Shown: in pieces, positions 1 to 8,242 of the stretch | Layout: each line of letters begins with the position of its first letter | Numbering within the stretch: position 1 is the first letter of the stretch | From: JBFHNV01 sp965365655 | GTDB taxonomy: Bacteria > Pseudomonadota > Gammaproteobacteria > HK1 | Length of the DNA stretch: 25,218 nt | Assembly (NCBI GenBank): GCA_965365655.1 | Contig: CBDUCN010000031.1 | Coordinates: 1-25,218, forward strand | Reading direction: 5' to 3' | Translations under genes and position numbers: made by a program | Notes under the pieces: generated by a model | Told to the model about the DNA's origin: nothing | Databases searched by the model: none | What the model saw: only the letters and a program-made list of their open reading frames with translations

Positions 1-146
1 CGCAGCGCATGGCCTGGGACGACGCCGGACCGGCCGTGTCCAGGCGGCTCAACGCGTACCTGCTGAACCACAACGACTACCTCTCCGGAGGCGTGCGCGG
101 CCTGCTCGCGTACGCCCGCGTCGTCGGATATGACGGCGACGAGTGA
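1..146 (+). CDS. rseA: RseA/MucA anti-sigma-E factor, C-terminal end (partial)
   Basis: Only the last 47 codons are present; the 5' part lies outside the window. The readable frame begins at base 3 and ends at TGA 144-146. The tail contains RLNAYLLNHNDY, then GVRGLLAYARVVGYD, which matches the C-terminal end of RseA/MucA proteins (pattern 'YLxxHxxY...GxLPYxRxVGYD'). In this family the N-terminal cytoplasmic domain binds sigma-E (RpoE/AlgU), and the C-terminal part is periplasmic and contacts RseB. The identification rests on this short tail and on rseB and mucD immediately downstream, the classic algU-mucA-mucB-mucD order. The last 17 bases overlap the start of rseB, so translational coupling is likely. 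Confidence 0.8.
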   Translation, partial: QRMAWDDAGPAVSRRLNAYLLNHNDYLSGGVRGLLAYARVVGYDGDE

Positions 147-1110
147 GCGCGGCGCCGGCCGGCGCGGCGTCGCGGCGCTGCTGCTGCTGTGCGCGTGTGC
201 CGCGCCGGCCGGCGAGCGCGAGCAGGCGGAGGAGCAGCTGCGCCGCGCGACCGAGGCCGCGATGTCGCTGAACTACGACGGCACCTTCGTGTACCGCGAC
301 GGCGACTGGATGGAGACCATGCGCATCATCCACCGGGCCGACCCGGAGAAGGGCTCTATGGCGCGCCTGGTGTCGTTGAGCGGCGAGGCGCGCGAGGTCA
401 TCCGCGAGGCGAACCGCGTGACCTGCATCCTGCCCGGGTCGAACGCCGTGCTCGTGAGCAAGTCCAAGCCGCGCGCGGTGACCGGTCTCGGCGTGTTCAA
501 TCCCCAGGGGGCGTACCGCGAGCACTACGTGCTGGGTCTCGCGCCCGGCGAGCGGGTCGCCGGACGCTCGACGCGGCTGGTCACGGTGATGCCGCGCGAC
601 GCGTTCCGCTACGGCTACCGCCTGTGGGTGGACGACGACAGCGGCTTCCTCCTGAAGTCCGAGCTGGTGGACGCCGGGGGGCACGCCCTCGAGCAGATCG
701 TCTACACGCACCTCGAGCTGCCGGAGCGCATCCCTGACGCGCTGCTGCGCCCCGCCATCAGCGGGGAGGGGTTCACGTGGTACACGAGCGACGCTCCGCG
801 GGCGCCCGAGCGCGAGTCCGACTGGCGGGTGGACTGGTTGCCCGACGGCTTTCGGATGCGCGACCGCGCCACCGATCCCGCCGGGGTGGGGCGCATGCCG
901 GTCGAGCATCTGGTTTATACTGACGGGCTTGCATCGGTGTCGGTCTTCATCGAGCACCTGGACGCCGGTGGCGAGGCCCTGGAGGGCCTGTCCCGGATGG
1001 GGGCCGTCAATGCCTACGGCGTCATGGTCGGCGGCTTCCAGGTCACCGCGGTGGGCGAGGTCCCGGCGGAGACGGTCGAGCGCATCGGCCGGGCCGTGGC
1101 TCGCCGCTGA
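130..1110 (+). CDS. rseB: Sigma-E factor regulatory protein RseB/MucB
   Basis: Periplasmic negative regulator of the envelope stress response. In the family it binds the periplasmic part of RseA, protects it from DegS cleavage, and is released on sensing mislocalised lipopolysaccharide or outer-membrane proteins. The 326 residues are close to the family length of about 320. The N-terminus has a hydrophobic export signal (AALLLLCACAAPAG, about residues 15-28). It is followed by the LolA-like MucB/RseB domain (about 35-205, including SLNYDGTFVYRDG and a VTCILPG segment) and the smaller C-terminal domain (about 215-320, with WLPDGFRMRDR and EHLVYTDGLASVSVFIE). ATG 130 is the only sensible start; it overlaps the rseA stop by 17 bp. 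The signal peptide has two cysteines near the cleavage region, so processing as a lipoprotein cannot be excluded. Confidence 0.95.
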   Translation: MTATSERGAGRRGVAALLLLCACAAPAGEREQAEEQLRRATEAAMSLNYDGTFVYRDGDWMETMRIIHRADPEKGSMARLVSLSGEAREVIREANRVTCILPGSNAVLVSKSKPRAVTGLGVFNPQGAYREHYVLGLAPGERVAGRSTRLVTVMPRDAFRYGYRLWVDDDSGFLLKSELVDAGGHALEQIVYTHLELPERIPDALLRPAISGEGFTWYTSDAPRAPERESDWRVDWLPDGFRMRDRATDPAGVGRMPVEHLVYTDGLASVSVFIEHLDAGGEALEGLSRMGAVNAYGVMVGGFQVTAVGEVPAETVERIGRAVARR

Positions 1111-1158
1111 ACGGGCCGACACCTTCGCCACCACCGCATCCCGGAGCCCCTCACGTTG

Positions 1159-2601
1159 ATGATCAGGATCATGTCTCGAAGCCGCACGACCACGCTTTCG
1201 GCGCTCCTGCTGCCCGTTCTCCTGCTGCTGGGGAGCGCGGCCCACGCGCAGTCGGGCGGGCTGCCCGACTTCACCGCGCTGGTCGCGGACCACAGCGCGG
1301 CCGTCGTGAACATCTCCACCACCCAGAAGCGCACGGCGACCCAGCGGCCGAACCTGCCGCGCGGACTGGAGATTCCGGATCTTCCCGAGAACAGCCCGTT
1401 CAACGAGTTCTTCCGGCGCTTCTTCGGCGAAGGGGAGATCGAAGAGTTCGATTCCCAGTCCCTCGGATCCGGCTTCATCATCAGCGCCGACGGCTACGTG
1501 ATCTCGAACAATCACGTGATCAAGAACGCCGATGAGGTGGTCGTGCGGCTCACCGACCGCCGCGAGTTCACCGCCGAGGTGATCGGCACCGACGAGCGCA
1601 GTGACGTCGCGTTGCTCAAGATCGACGCCACCGGCCTGCCGGTCGTCAGACTGGGCACCGACTACGAGCTGAAGGTCGGCGAGTGGGTGCTGGCCATCGG
1701 CTCGCCCTTCGGCTTCGACCACACGGTCACCGCCGGCATCGTGAGCGCGATCGGGCGCAGCCTCCCGCGCGAGAACTACGTGCCCTTCATCCAGACCGAC
1801 GTCGCGATCAACCCGGGCAACTCGGGCGGGCCGCTGTTCAACCTGCGCGGCGAGGTGGTCGGGGTCAATTCCCAGATCTTCAGCCGCACCGGCGGCTTCA
1901 TGGGACTGTCCTTCGCGATTCCGATCGACGTCGCGATGGATGTCGCGGAGCAGCTTCGCGACAAGGGCAAGGTGTCGCGCGGCTGGCTGGGCGTGCTGAT
2001 CCAGGACGTGACCCGCGAGCTCGCGGAATCCTTCGGCATGGAGAAGCCGCAGGGTGCGCTGGTCGCAAAGGTGCTCGAGGACAGCCCGGCGAGCAAGGCC
2101 GGGTTCGAGGTCGGCGACATCGTGCTGGCCTTCGACGGCAACGAGGTGGATCGCTCGTCGGACCTCCCGCCCATCGTGGGCAGCACGCGGGTCGGCACCG
2201 ACGTGCCGGTGAAGATACTGCGCAACGGCACGACCATGGAGCTCACCGTGCGCACCGCGGAGCTTCCGGAGGAGGCGAGCCTGCGCGCCGCCGCGCCGGA
2301 CAAGCCGGGCACCGCGAGCGCCGACAAGCTGGGGATCACGGTCGCCGACATGACCGAGGAGCAGCGCAAGGAGAACGACGCGCCGGAGCACGGCGTGCTG
2401 GTGACCGAGGTGCGCGACGGACCCGCGAAGCGGGCCGGCGTACGCGCCGGCGACCTGGTGCTGATGCTGGACAACAGCAAGGTCACCGACACGGAGACCT
2501 TCAAGCGGCTCGCGTCCGAGCTGCCCGAGGACAAGGCCGTGTCCATCCTCGTGCAGCGCCAGGGCAATCCCATCTTCCTGGCGCTGAAGCCGGAAGGCTG
2601 A
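1159..2601 (+). CDS. mucD: Periplasmic serine protease MucD (DegP/HtrA family)
   Basis: Periplasmic DegP-type protease/chaperone that degrades misfolded envelope proteins; downstream of rseB it corresponds to Pseudomonas MucD. Counting from ATG 1159 (480 residues), it has a signal peptide ending AHAQ near residue 31 and a trypsin-like domain with the triad His119 (ISNNHV), Asp149 (ERSDVALL) and Ser222 (NPGNSGGP). Two PDZ domains follow, at about 275-360 (GWLGVLIQDV, ASKAGFEVGDIV) and 385-475 (LGITVADMT, AKRAGVRAGDLVLMLD). The start is uncertain: TTG 1156, ATG 1159 and ATG 1171 are in frame. The GGAG at 1143-1146 suits 1156 or 1159, while 1171 has no usable ribosome site but gives a cleaner signal peptide. 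The 48-nt gap after rseB suggests cotranscription. Confidence 0.96.
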   Translation: MIRIMSRSRTTTLSALLLPVLLLLGSAAHAQSGGLPDFTALVADHSAAVVNISTTQKRTATQRPNLPRGLEIPDLPENSPFNEFFRRFFGEGEIEEFDSQSLGSGFIISADGYVISNNHVIKNADEVVVRLTDRREFTAEVIGTDERSDVALLKIDATGLPVVRLGTDYELKVGEWVLAIGSPFGFDHTVTAGIVSAIGRSLPRENYVPFIQTDVAINPGNSGGPLFNLRGEVVGVNSQIFSRTGGFMGLSFAIPIDVAMDVAEQLRDKGKVSRGWLGVLIQDVTRELAESFGMEKPQGALVAKVLEDSPASKAGFEVGDIVLAFDGNEVDRSSDLPPIVGSTRVGTDVPVKILRNGTTMELTVRTAELPEEASLRAAAPDKPGTASADKLGITVADMTEEQRKENDAPEHGVLVTEVRDGPAKRAGVRAGDLVLMLDNSKVTDTETFKRLASELPEDKAVSILVQRQGNPIFLALKPEG

Positions 2602-2693
2602 ACGCGCCGGCGGCCCGGCGCCCCGTCGCCACCGGCCGAGCGCCGGAGGTGGCGCGGGGCGCTCGCCGCCCGCACCCGCCAGGGTCCCGCCCG

Positions 2694-4490
2694 ATGGCCG
2701 ACATCCGCAACTTCTCCATCATCGCCCACATCGATCACGGCAAGTCCACGCTCGCCGATCGCTTCATCCAGATCTGCGGAGGTCTGAGCGACCGCGAGAT
2801 GGAGGCGCAGGTGCTGGACTCGATGGATCTGGAGCGCGAGCGCGGCATCACCATCAAGGCGCAGAGCGTGACGCTGGACTATCACGCCGAGGACGGGCGC
2901 TCTTACCAGCTGAACTTCATCGACACCCCCGGCCACGTGGACTTCAGCTACGAGGTGTCGCGCTCGCTGGCCGCCTGCGAGGGCGCGCTGCTGGTGGTGG
3001 ACGCGGCGCAGGGCGTGGAGGCGCAGAGCGTCGCGAACTGCTACACGGCGCTTGAGCAGGACCTCGAGGTGGTCCCGGTGCTGAACAAGATCGATCTGCC
3101 CTCGGCCGAGCCGGAGCGCGTGATCGCGGAGATCGAGGACATCATCGGCATCGGCGCCCACGACGCGCTGCTGGTGAGCGCGAAGACCGGTGCCGGGGTG
3201 AAGGAGCTGCTCGAGGCGATCGTCTCGCGGATCCCGCCCCCGGAGATCGACCTGGACGGTCCGCTGCGCGCGCTGATCATCGACTCGTGGTTCGACAACT
3301 ACCTCGGTGTGGTGTCGCTGGTGCGGGTCGTGAGCGGGAGCCTGCGCAAGGGCGACAAGATCCTGGTCATGTCCACCGGGCGCACGCACCCGGTGGACAG
3401 CGTCGGGGTGTTCACACCGAAGCGGCGCGAGACCGCGGCGCTCGCCTCCGGAGAGGTGGGTTTCGTGGTGGCGGGCATCAAGGAGGTGGACGGCGCACCG
3501 GTGGGCGACACGCTCACCCACGCGCGCCAGCCCGCGCCGGCACCGCTGCCCGGCTTCAAGGAGGTGAAGCCGCAGGTGTTCGCCGGAATGTTCCCGACGG
3601 ACGCCTCCGATTACGAGGCGTTCCGCGAGGCGCTGTCCAAGCTCCGGCTGAACGATTCGTCCCTGCACTACGAGCCGGAGACATCCTCGGCGCTCGGCTT
3701 CGGCTTCCGATGCGGGTTCCTCGGGATGCTGCACATGGAGATCGTGCAGGAACGCCTCGAGCGCGAGTACGAGCTGGACCTGATCACCAGCGCGCCCACC
3801 GTGGTCTACGAGGTGGTGACCACCGGCGGAGAGATCGTGTACGTGGACAACCCCGCGCGGCTGCCGCCGCCGAACGAGATCGAGGCGATCCGCGAGCCCA
3901 TCGTGCACGCTGAGATCCTGGTTCCCGAGGCGCACCTCGGCAGCGTGATCACGCTGTGCGTGGAGAAGCGCGGCGTGCAGCGCAAGCTGCACTACAGCGG
4001 ACGGCAGGTCGCGGTCAGCTACGACCTGCCGATGAGCGAGGTCGTGCTGGATTTCTTCGATCGGCTGAAGTCGGTGAGCCGTGGATATGCGTCGCTGGAC
4101 TACCAGTTCGCGCGCTACGAGGCGGCGCCCATGGCCAAGCTCGACATCCTCATCAACGGCGAGAAGGTGGATGCGCTGTCGGTCATCGTGCATCGTGACC
4201 AGATCACCAGCCGCGGGCGGGACCTCGTCGAGCGCATGCGCGCGATCATCCCGCGCCAGATGTTCGACGTCGCCATCCAGGCTGCCATCGGCTCCAAGAT
4301 CATCGCCCGCGAGACCGTCAAGGCGCTGCGCAAGAACGTCACCGCGAAGTGCTACGGCGGCGACGTGACCCGCAAGCGCAAGCTGCTCGAGAAGCAGAAG
4401 GCGGGCAAGCGGCGCATGAAGCAGGTAGGCCGCGTCGAGATCCCGCAGGAGGCCTTCCTCGCGGTGCTGCAGCTCGGGAAGGATCGATGA
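2694..4490 (+). CDS. lepA: Elongation factor 4 (LepA), ribosomal back-translocase GTPase
   Basis: Translational GTPase acting on the ribosome; family members affect initiation or back-translocation and are linked to stress tolerance. At 598 residues it matches the usual length of about 599. The G domain shows the P-loop AHIDHGKS (11-18), switch I RGITIKAQ (50-57), DTPGH (77-81), NKID (131-134) and SAK (162-164). EF4-specific C-terminal features are present: HYEPETSSALGFGFRCGFLG, and a basic tail with GGDVTRKRKLLEKQK ending EIPQEAFLAVL. ATG 2694 gives the family N-terminus MADIRNFSIIAHIDHGKS and has AGGG at 2681-2684 upstream. A much longer upstream extension of this frame is only a shadow of mucD. 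The stop overlaps the lepB start (ATGA). The 92-nt gap after mucD has no clear intrinsic terminator. Confidence 0.98.
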   Translation: MADIRNFSIIAHIDHGKSTLADRFIQICGGLSDREMEAQVLDSMDLERERGITIKAQSVTLDYHAEDGRSYQLNFIDTPGHVDFSYEVSRSLAACEGALLVVDAAQGVEAQSVANCYTALEQDLEVVPVLNKIDLPSAEPERVIAEIEDIIGIGAHDALLVSAKTGAGVKELLEAIVSRIPPPEIDLDGPLRALIIDSWFDNYLGVVSLVRVVSGSLRKGDKILVMSTGRTHPVDSVGVFTPKRRETAALASGEVGFVVAGIKEVDGAPVGDTLTHARQPAPAPLPGFKEVKPQVFAGMFPTDASDYEAFREALSKLRLNDSSLHYEPETSSALGFGFRCGFLGMLHMEIVQERLEREYELDLITSAPTVVYEVVTTGGEIVYVDNPARLPPPNEIEAIREPIVHAEILVPEAHLGSVITLCVEKRGVQRKLHYSGRQVAVSYDLPMSEVVLDFFDRLKSVSRGYASLDYQFARYEAAPMAKLDILINGEKVDALSVIVHRDQITSRGRDLVERMRAIIPRQMFDVAIQAAIGSKIIARETVKALRKNVTAKCYGGDVTRKRKLLEKQKAGKRRMKQVGRVEIPQEAFLAVLQLGKDR

Positions 4491-5281
4491 ACCTGGATTT
4501 CCCCACCATCATGGTGCTGCTGGTCGCGGTCACCGGGGCCGTGTGGCTGGCGGACGTCGCCGTGCTGGGCCCCCGCCGCCGCCGCCTGGGCGAGACGGCC
4601 GAGGGCGGCGAGGCGCCGCCGTCGCGGGTCGTGGAGTACGCACGCTCCTTCTTCCCGGTGTTCCTGGTGGTGCTGGTACTTCGTTCCTTCCTCGTCGAGC
4701 CGTTTCGCATTCCGTCGAACTCGATGATGCCGACGCTGCTCACCGGCGACTTCATCCTCGTCAACAAGTTCACCTACGGAATCCGTCTGCCGGTGGTGGA
4801 TCGCAAGGTGATCGACATCGGCAGTCCCAGTCGCGGTGACGTGGTCGTGTTCCGGGCGCCGCAGGACCCGAGCACGCCGTTCATCAAGCGCGTCGTGGGG
4901 CTGCCGGGCGACGAGATCCGCTATCACCGCAAGACGCTGTACGTGAACGGCGAGCGCGTGCCGCAGGAGTTCCTGTCGACCTACACCGGAACCGGCTCCG
5001 GCGCCGGCATGACAGGTGCGGAGCTGCGTCGGGAATTGCTCGACGGCGCGCCACATGCGATTCTGGTTCGCAGCCAGGTGCCAACGCCCGGAGAGGGGCG
5101 GTGGGTGGTGCCCGAAGGCAGTTATTTCGTGCTGGGCGACAACCGGGACAACAGCCATGACAGCCGTTTCTGGGGCTTCGTCCCCGATCGGCTGCTGGTC
5201 GGCAAGGCGTTCGTGATCTGGTTCAACTGGGACCTGGGCCATGGCATCGCCTTCGGCCGCATCGGCGACGGCATCGAGTGA
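4487..5281 (+). CDS. lepB: Signal peptidase I (leader peptidase LepB)
   Basis: Inner-membrane Ser/Lys-dyad protease that removes signal peptides from exported proteins, such as the RseB and MucD precursors encoded upstream. The 264 residues make it shorter than E. coli LepB (about 324). Transmembrane segments lie at about 6-28 and 54-70. The catalytic Ser79 is in IPSNSMMPTL and Lys134 in PFIKRVVGLPGDE. The late box GDNRDNSHDSRFWGFVP is intact, and MNLDFPTIMVLL is a normal gammaproteobacterial N-terminus. ATG 4487 overlaps the lepA stop by 4 bp, and AAGGA lies at 4479-4483. lepA-lepB is a conserved operon in Proteobacteria. Confidence 0.97.
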   Translation: MNLDFPTIMVLLVAVTGAVWLADVAVLGPRRRRLGETAEGGEAPPSRVVEYARSFFPVFLVVLVLRSFLVEPFRIPSNSMMPTLLTGDFILVNKFTYGIRLPVVDRKVIDIGSPSRGDVVVFRAPQDPSTPFIKRVVGLPGDEIRYHRKTLYVNGERVPQEFLSTYTGTGSGAGMTGAELRRELLDGAPHAILVRSQVPTPGEGRWVVPEGSYFVLGDNRDNSHDSRFWGFVPDRLLVGKAFVIWFNWDLGHGIAFGRIGDGIE

Positions 5282-5296
5282 GAAAGGAGACAAGCG

Positions 5297-5674
5297 ATGA
5301 ATCGACTTGCCAGGCATCAGCGGGGGGTATCCATCTGGCTCCTCCTCTTGTTTGTCATCGTGCTGGGCTTCGGCGGCATCTTCGGCCTGAAGCTGATCCC
5401 GCTCTACCTGGAATGGTTCAAGGTCGAGAAGGCGGTGAGCGGCACGTTGCAGGCAGGTGTGGGCGAGCAGTCGGTACGCGACATCCAGGCGACCGTCATC
5501 CGCCGCATGGACATCGACGACGTGCGCCGCTTCACGAAGCTGAACTTCACCGAGTTCTTCACCATCACCAAGCGGGGCAACCGGGTCACCATCGACGTCT
5601 CCTACGAGGCCGAGGAGCCGCTGTTCTACAACGTACATGTCCTCGTCAAGTTCGAGGGCTCGTACAGCAACTGA
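5297..5674 (+). CDS. DUF4845 family small membrane protein
   Basis: A 125-residue protein with one N-terminal membrane helix (about 12-34, SIWLLLLFVIVLGFGGIFGL) and a soluble part of about 90 residues, probably periplasmic. It matches the DUF4845 proteins found between lepB and rnc in many Gammaproteobacteria, including Pseudomonas. The Gly/Ser-rich start (RHQRGVSIW) resembles type IV pilin-like N-termini, but there is no clear prepilin site with Glu5. The ribosome site is excellent: AAAGGAGA at 5282-5289 before ATG 5297. It lies 15 nt after lepB. Its function is unknown; the position suggests membrane or secretion-related cotranscription only. Confidence 0.88.
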   Translation: MNRLARHQRGVSIWLLLLFVIVLGFGGIFGLKLIPLYLEWFKVEKAVSGTLQAGVGEQSVRDIQATVIRRMDIDDVRRFTKLNFTEFFTITKRGNRVTIDVSYEAEEPLFYNVHVLVKFEGSYSN

Positions 5675-5688
5675 CCCCGCACACGCCG

Positions 5689-6405
5689 GTGATCCGGGAC
5701 GGTGCGTCGCGGTCGGCCGGTCCGGACGCGCAGCAGGCGCGCCGGCTCGCGCAGGCGCTGGGTCACGATTTCGCCGACCCGACGCTGCTCGGGCGCGCGC
5801 TCACCCACCGCAGCGCGGCCGGCGATCACAACGAGCGCCTCGAGTTCCTGGGTGACGCCGTCATCGAGCTGGTGATCACGGAGTGGCTGTTTCGCGCGCA
5901 GCCGACGCGCAGCGAGGGAGAGCTCACCCGTCTTCGCGCACGCATCGTGCGCAAGGAAAGCCTCGCGGCGCTGGCCCGCGACCTCGGCCTCGGCGACGCG
6001 CTGTGCCTCGGCAGCGGCGAGCTCAAGTCCGGCGGACGCCACCGCGACTCCATCCTCGCGGACGCGTTCGAGGCCCTGATGGGAGCGCTGTACCTGGACG
6101 CGGGCCTCGAGGTGTGCCGGCGCTGCCTGCTGGCGCGCGTCGAGCCGGGCTTCGGGGACATGGCGGGCGCCACGGCCGGCAAGGATCCGAAGACGCGCCT
6201 GCAGGAGTGGCTGCAGGGGCGGGGGCTCGCGCTTCCGCGCTACGAGGTGGTGGCCACCGAGGGCGCCGAGCACGCCCAGCGCTTTCACGTCGAGTGCAGC
6301 GCCGACGCGATCTCCGCGATGGCGCGCGGCGCCGGCACCAGCCGGCGCCGCGCCGAGCAGGCGGCCGCGCAGGCGCTGCTGCAACGGCTCGAAGCCGATG
6401 GCTGA
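5689..6405 (+). CDS. rnc: Ribonuclease III
   Basis: Double-strand-specific endoribonuclease for rRNA and mRNA processing, and in E. coli also for self-regulation. From GTG 5689 it has 238 residues (family about 226). The RNase III signature NERLEFLGDA spans 48-57. Residues matching the E. coli metal ligands are Glu49, Glu52, Asp56, Asp125 and Glu128 (the last two in ADAFEALMGALYLDAG). A dsRNA-binding domain covers about 165-235 (DPKTRLQEWLQGRGL, then GTSRRRAEQAAAQALL). No ATG is available upstream in frame after the DUF4845 gene, so GTG 5689, 14 nt after that stop, is preferred. No Shine-Dalgarno is obvious, which suggests coupling to upstream translation. The 3' end overlaps era by 8 bp. Confidence 0.95.
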   Translation: MIRDGASRSAGPDAQQARRLAQALGHDFADPTLLGRALTHRSAAGDHNERLEFLGDAVIELVITEWLFRAQPTRSEGELTRLRARIVRKESLAALARDLGLGDALCLGSGELKSGGRHRDSILADAFEALMGALYLDAGLEVCRRCLLARVEPGFGDMAGATAGKDPKTRLQEWLQGRGLALPRYEVVATEGAEHAQRFHVECSADAISAMARGAGTSRRRAEQAAAQALLQRLEADG

Positions 6406-7294
6406 GCCGTACCGCTGCGGGCTGGTCGCGGTGCTGGGGCGCCCCAACGTCGGCAAGTCGACGCTGGTCAACGCGCTGCTCGGCACCAAGCTGTCCATCA
6501 CGTCGCGGCGGCCGCAGACCACGCGCGACCGCATCCTCGGCATCCGCACCCTGCCCGGGGCCCAGGTCGTGCTGCTCGACACCCCCGGGCTGCACCACGC
6601 CCAGGGGCGGGCGCTCAACCGCTACATGAACCGTGCTGCCGGCGCGGCGCTGGAAGGCGTGGATCTCGCGGTGCTGGTGGTCGAGGCGCGCCGCTGGACG
6701 GGCGACGACGACGCGGCGCTCGCGCGCATCGCGCAAGCCGGCTGCCCGGTGCTGCTGGTCGTGAACAAGGTGGACCTGGTGCCGGAGAAGGAGCGCCTGC
6801 TGCCGTTCCTCGCCGCCGCCGGCGAGCGCGCCCGCTTCGTCGACATCGTGCCGATGAGTGCGCGCCGTCCCCGCGACGCGGAGCGCCTGCTGACGGTGCT
6901 CGCCGCGCATCTGCCCGAAGGCGAGCCGATGTTCCCGGACGACCAGTACACCGATCGCAGCGAGCGCTTCCTGTGCGCCGAGATCGTGCGCGAGAAGCTG
7001 TTCCGGCTCGTCGGGCAGGAGGTGCCGCACCGCCTGGCGGTGGAGGTCGAGAGCTTCGAGCGGCGCGGCCCCGTGGTGCGGATCGCGGCACGCATCTGGG
7101 TCGAGAGCCGAGGCCAGAAGGCGATCGTCATCGGCAAGGCGGGCGAGCGGCTGAAGCGCGTCGGCACCGAGGCGCGCAAGGACATCGAGCGCGTGCTGGG
7201 CGCGCGGGTGCATCTGGACCTGTGGGTCAAGGTGCGCGCCGGCTGGGCCGACGACGAGCGTTTCCTCGGCGAGCTGGGCTACCGGGAGCCATGA
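6398..7294 (+). CDS. era: GTPase Era, 30S ribosome assembly factor
   Basis: GTPase that binds the 3' end of 16S rRNA and checks 30S maturation. The 298 residues are normal length. The G domain has GRPNVGKS (14-21), the switch region RRPQTTRDRILG (38-48), DTPG (61-64) and NKVD (123-126). The C-terminal KH domain contains WVESRGQKAIVIGKAGERLK, with the GKAG loop, and the typical ending DLWVKVRAGWADDE. The start ATG 6398 overlaps rnc by 8 bp and the stop overlaps recO by ATGA. The rnc-era-recO order is the conserved enterobacterial/pseudomonad operon, joining rRNA cleavage to 30S assembly. Confidence 0.98.
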   Translation: MAEPYRCGLVAVLGRPNVGKSTLVNALLGTKLSITSRRPQTTRDRILGIRTLPGAQVVLLDTPGLHHAQGRALNRYMNRAAGAALEGVDLAVLVVEARRWTGDDDAALARIAQAGCPVLLVVNKVDLVPEKERLLPFLAAAGERARFVDIVPMSARRPRDAERLLTVLAAHLPEGEPMFPDDQYTDRSERFLCAEIVREKLFRLVGQEVPHRLAVEVESFERRGPVVRIAARIWVESRGQKAIVIGKAGERLKRVGTEARKDIERVLGARVHLDLWVKVRAGWADDERFLGELGYREP

Positions 7295-7998
7295 CGCAGC
7301 GCGTCGACCTGGCGCCGGCCTACCTGCTTCACCGCCGCCCCTGGCGGGAGACGAGCGCGCTGCTGGAGGCGTTCAGCCGCGAGCACGGCCGCGTGGGGCT
7401 GGTGGCCCGCGGGGCGCGGCGCCCGCGCTCGGGCCTGCGTCCGGCGCTGCGCCCGTTCACGCCGCTACTGCTGAGCTGGTCCGGACGCGGCGAGCTGGCG
7501 ACCCTGCGCGCGGTGGAGCTGGCCGGGCGCTGCGTGGAGCTCGAGCGCGAGTCGCTTCCCGGCGGCCTGTACATGAACGAGCTGCTGATGCGCCTCACGC
7601 ACCGCCACGACCCGCACCCGTCGCTGTTCGACGCCTACGGCGCGGCGGTCGCGGAGCTCGCGGCCGCGCACCCGGTGGAGGACACGCTGCGCCGCTTCGA
7701 GAAACGCCTGCTCGAGGCCATCGGCTACGGGCTCGCGCTGGAGCACGACGCACTGAGCGGCCAGCCGCTGGTGCGCGAGGCGCGCTACGCGTACCGGCGC
7801 GACCAGGGACCGGTGCGCGCCGACGGGGCCTGCGCTGACGCGGTGGAGGTCAGCGGCGGCACGCTGCTGGCGCTCGCTGCGGAGGCGCCGCTCGCGCCGG
7901 GCGAGCAGCGCGAGGCGAAACGGCTGATGCGCTACGTGCTGCGCGGCCACCTCGGCGACCGGCCGCTCGCGACCCGCAGCCTGTTCCGCGCGCTGTGA
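7291..7998 (+). CDS. recO: DNA repair protein RecO
   Basis: Recombination mediator of the RecF pathway that helps load RecA on SSB-coated single-strand DNA and anneals strands. From ATG 7291 it has 235 residues, as usual. The N-terminal OB fold (about 1-80) shows AYLLHRRPWRETSALLEAFSREHGRVGLVARGARR. The helical C-terminal domain shows ESLPGGLYMNELLMRLTHRHDPHPSLFDAY and RRFEKRLLEAIGYG. The CxxC zinc motif seen in some RecO proteins is absent, as in E. coli. The start overlaps the era stop (ATGA). An 8-bp GC hairpin (7988-7995 with 8004-8011) straddles the stop codon, without a T tract. Confidence 0.95.
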   Translation: MTQRVDLAPAYLLHRRPWRETSALLEAFSREHGRVGLVARGARRPRSGLRPALRPFTPLLLSWSGRGELATLRAVELAGRCVELERESLPGGLYMNELLMRLTHRHDPHPSLFDAYGAAVAELAAAHPVEDTLRRFEKRLLEAIGYGLALEHDALSGQPLVREARYAYRRDQGPVRADGACADAVEVSGGTLLALAAEAPLAPGEQREAKRLMRYVLRGHLGDRPLATRSLFRAL

Positions 7999-8242
7999 GC
8001 GGGCAGCGCGCGTCGCGACGGCCCGAAGCGCCCGGGTCCCGGGTGCAGGCGTCCTGGCGGGCCTTGCGCAGCCGCGGTGCATGCGGCGTTCGAGGCCACC
8101 CGCCACGGAGCGGCGAGGGAGGGGGCCGGCATCGAGCGCGGGCACCGACGGGCGGTCCGTGCACGCCGCCGCTGGCCCGATCGCGCGGCGCAACGAGCCC
8201 GGGGCCGTCGCGCATCGTCCGGCGGCGTTCTAGACTCGCGCG
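7999..8242. other. Intergenic spacer recO-pdxJ
   Basis: No credible gene is seen in these 244 bp. An open frame from GTG 7995 to 8246 spans the gap exactly, but its product is an Arg/Gly/Pro/Ser-rich string resembling no family, and about a fifth of its third codon positions are A or T, clearly more than in the flanking genes. The right end carries a TAGACT box 6 nt before the pdxJ ATG. The left end holds one arm of the hairpin over the recO stop. Confidence 0.6.
8231..8236 (+). promoter_or_regulatory. Candidate -10 box of pdxJ (leaderless)
   Basis: TAGACT at 8231-8236 is followed by 6 nt and then ATG 8243. A start site 7 nt after the box would fall on the A of the start codon. No recognisable -35 hexamer is present at the right distance and no Shine-Dalgarno precedes the ATG. 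The same spacing recurs at rluC and mltG, which raises confidence. Confidence 0.45.

Noticed and set aside
916..921. TATACT within rseB as an internal promoter for mucD
   Set aside because: The hexamer is a good -10 match, but no -35 sequence lies at 16-18 nt upstream and no TGn extension is present. Not enough to call.
49..2391. 780-codon antisense frame opposite rseB and mucD
   Set aside because: It is an Ala/Arg/His/Val-rich shadow frame on the other strand of two well-supported genes. Such frames are expected in about 70% GC DNA.
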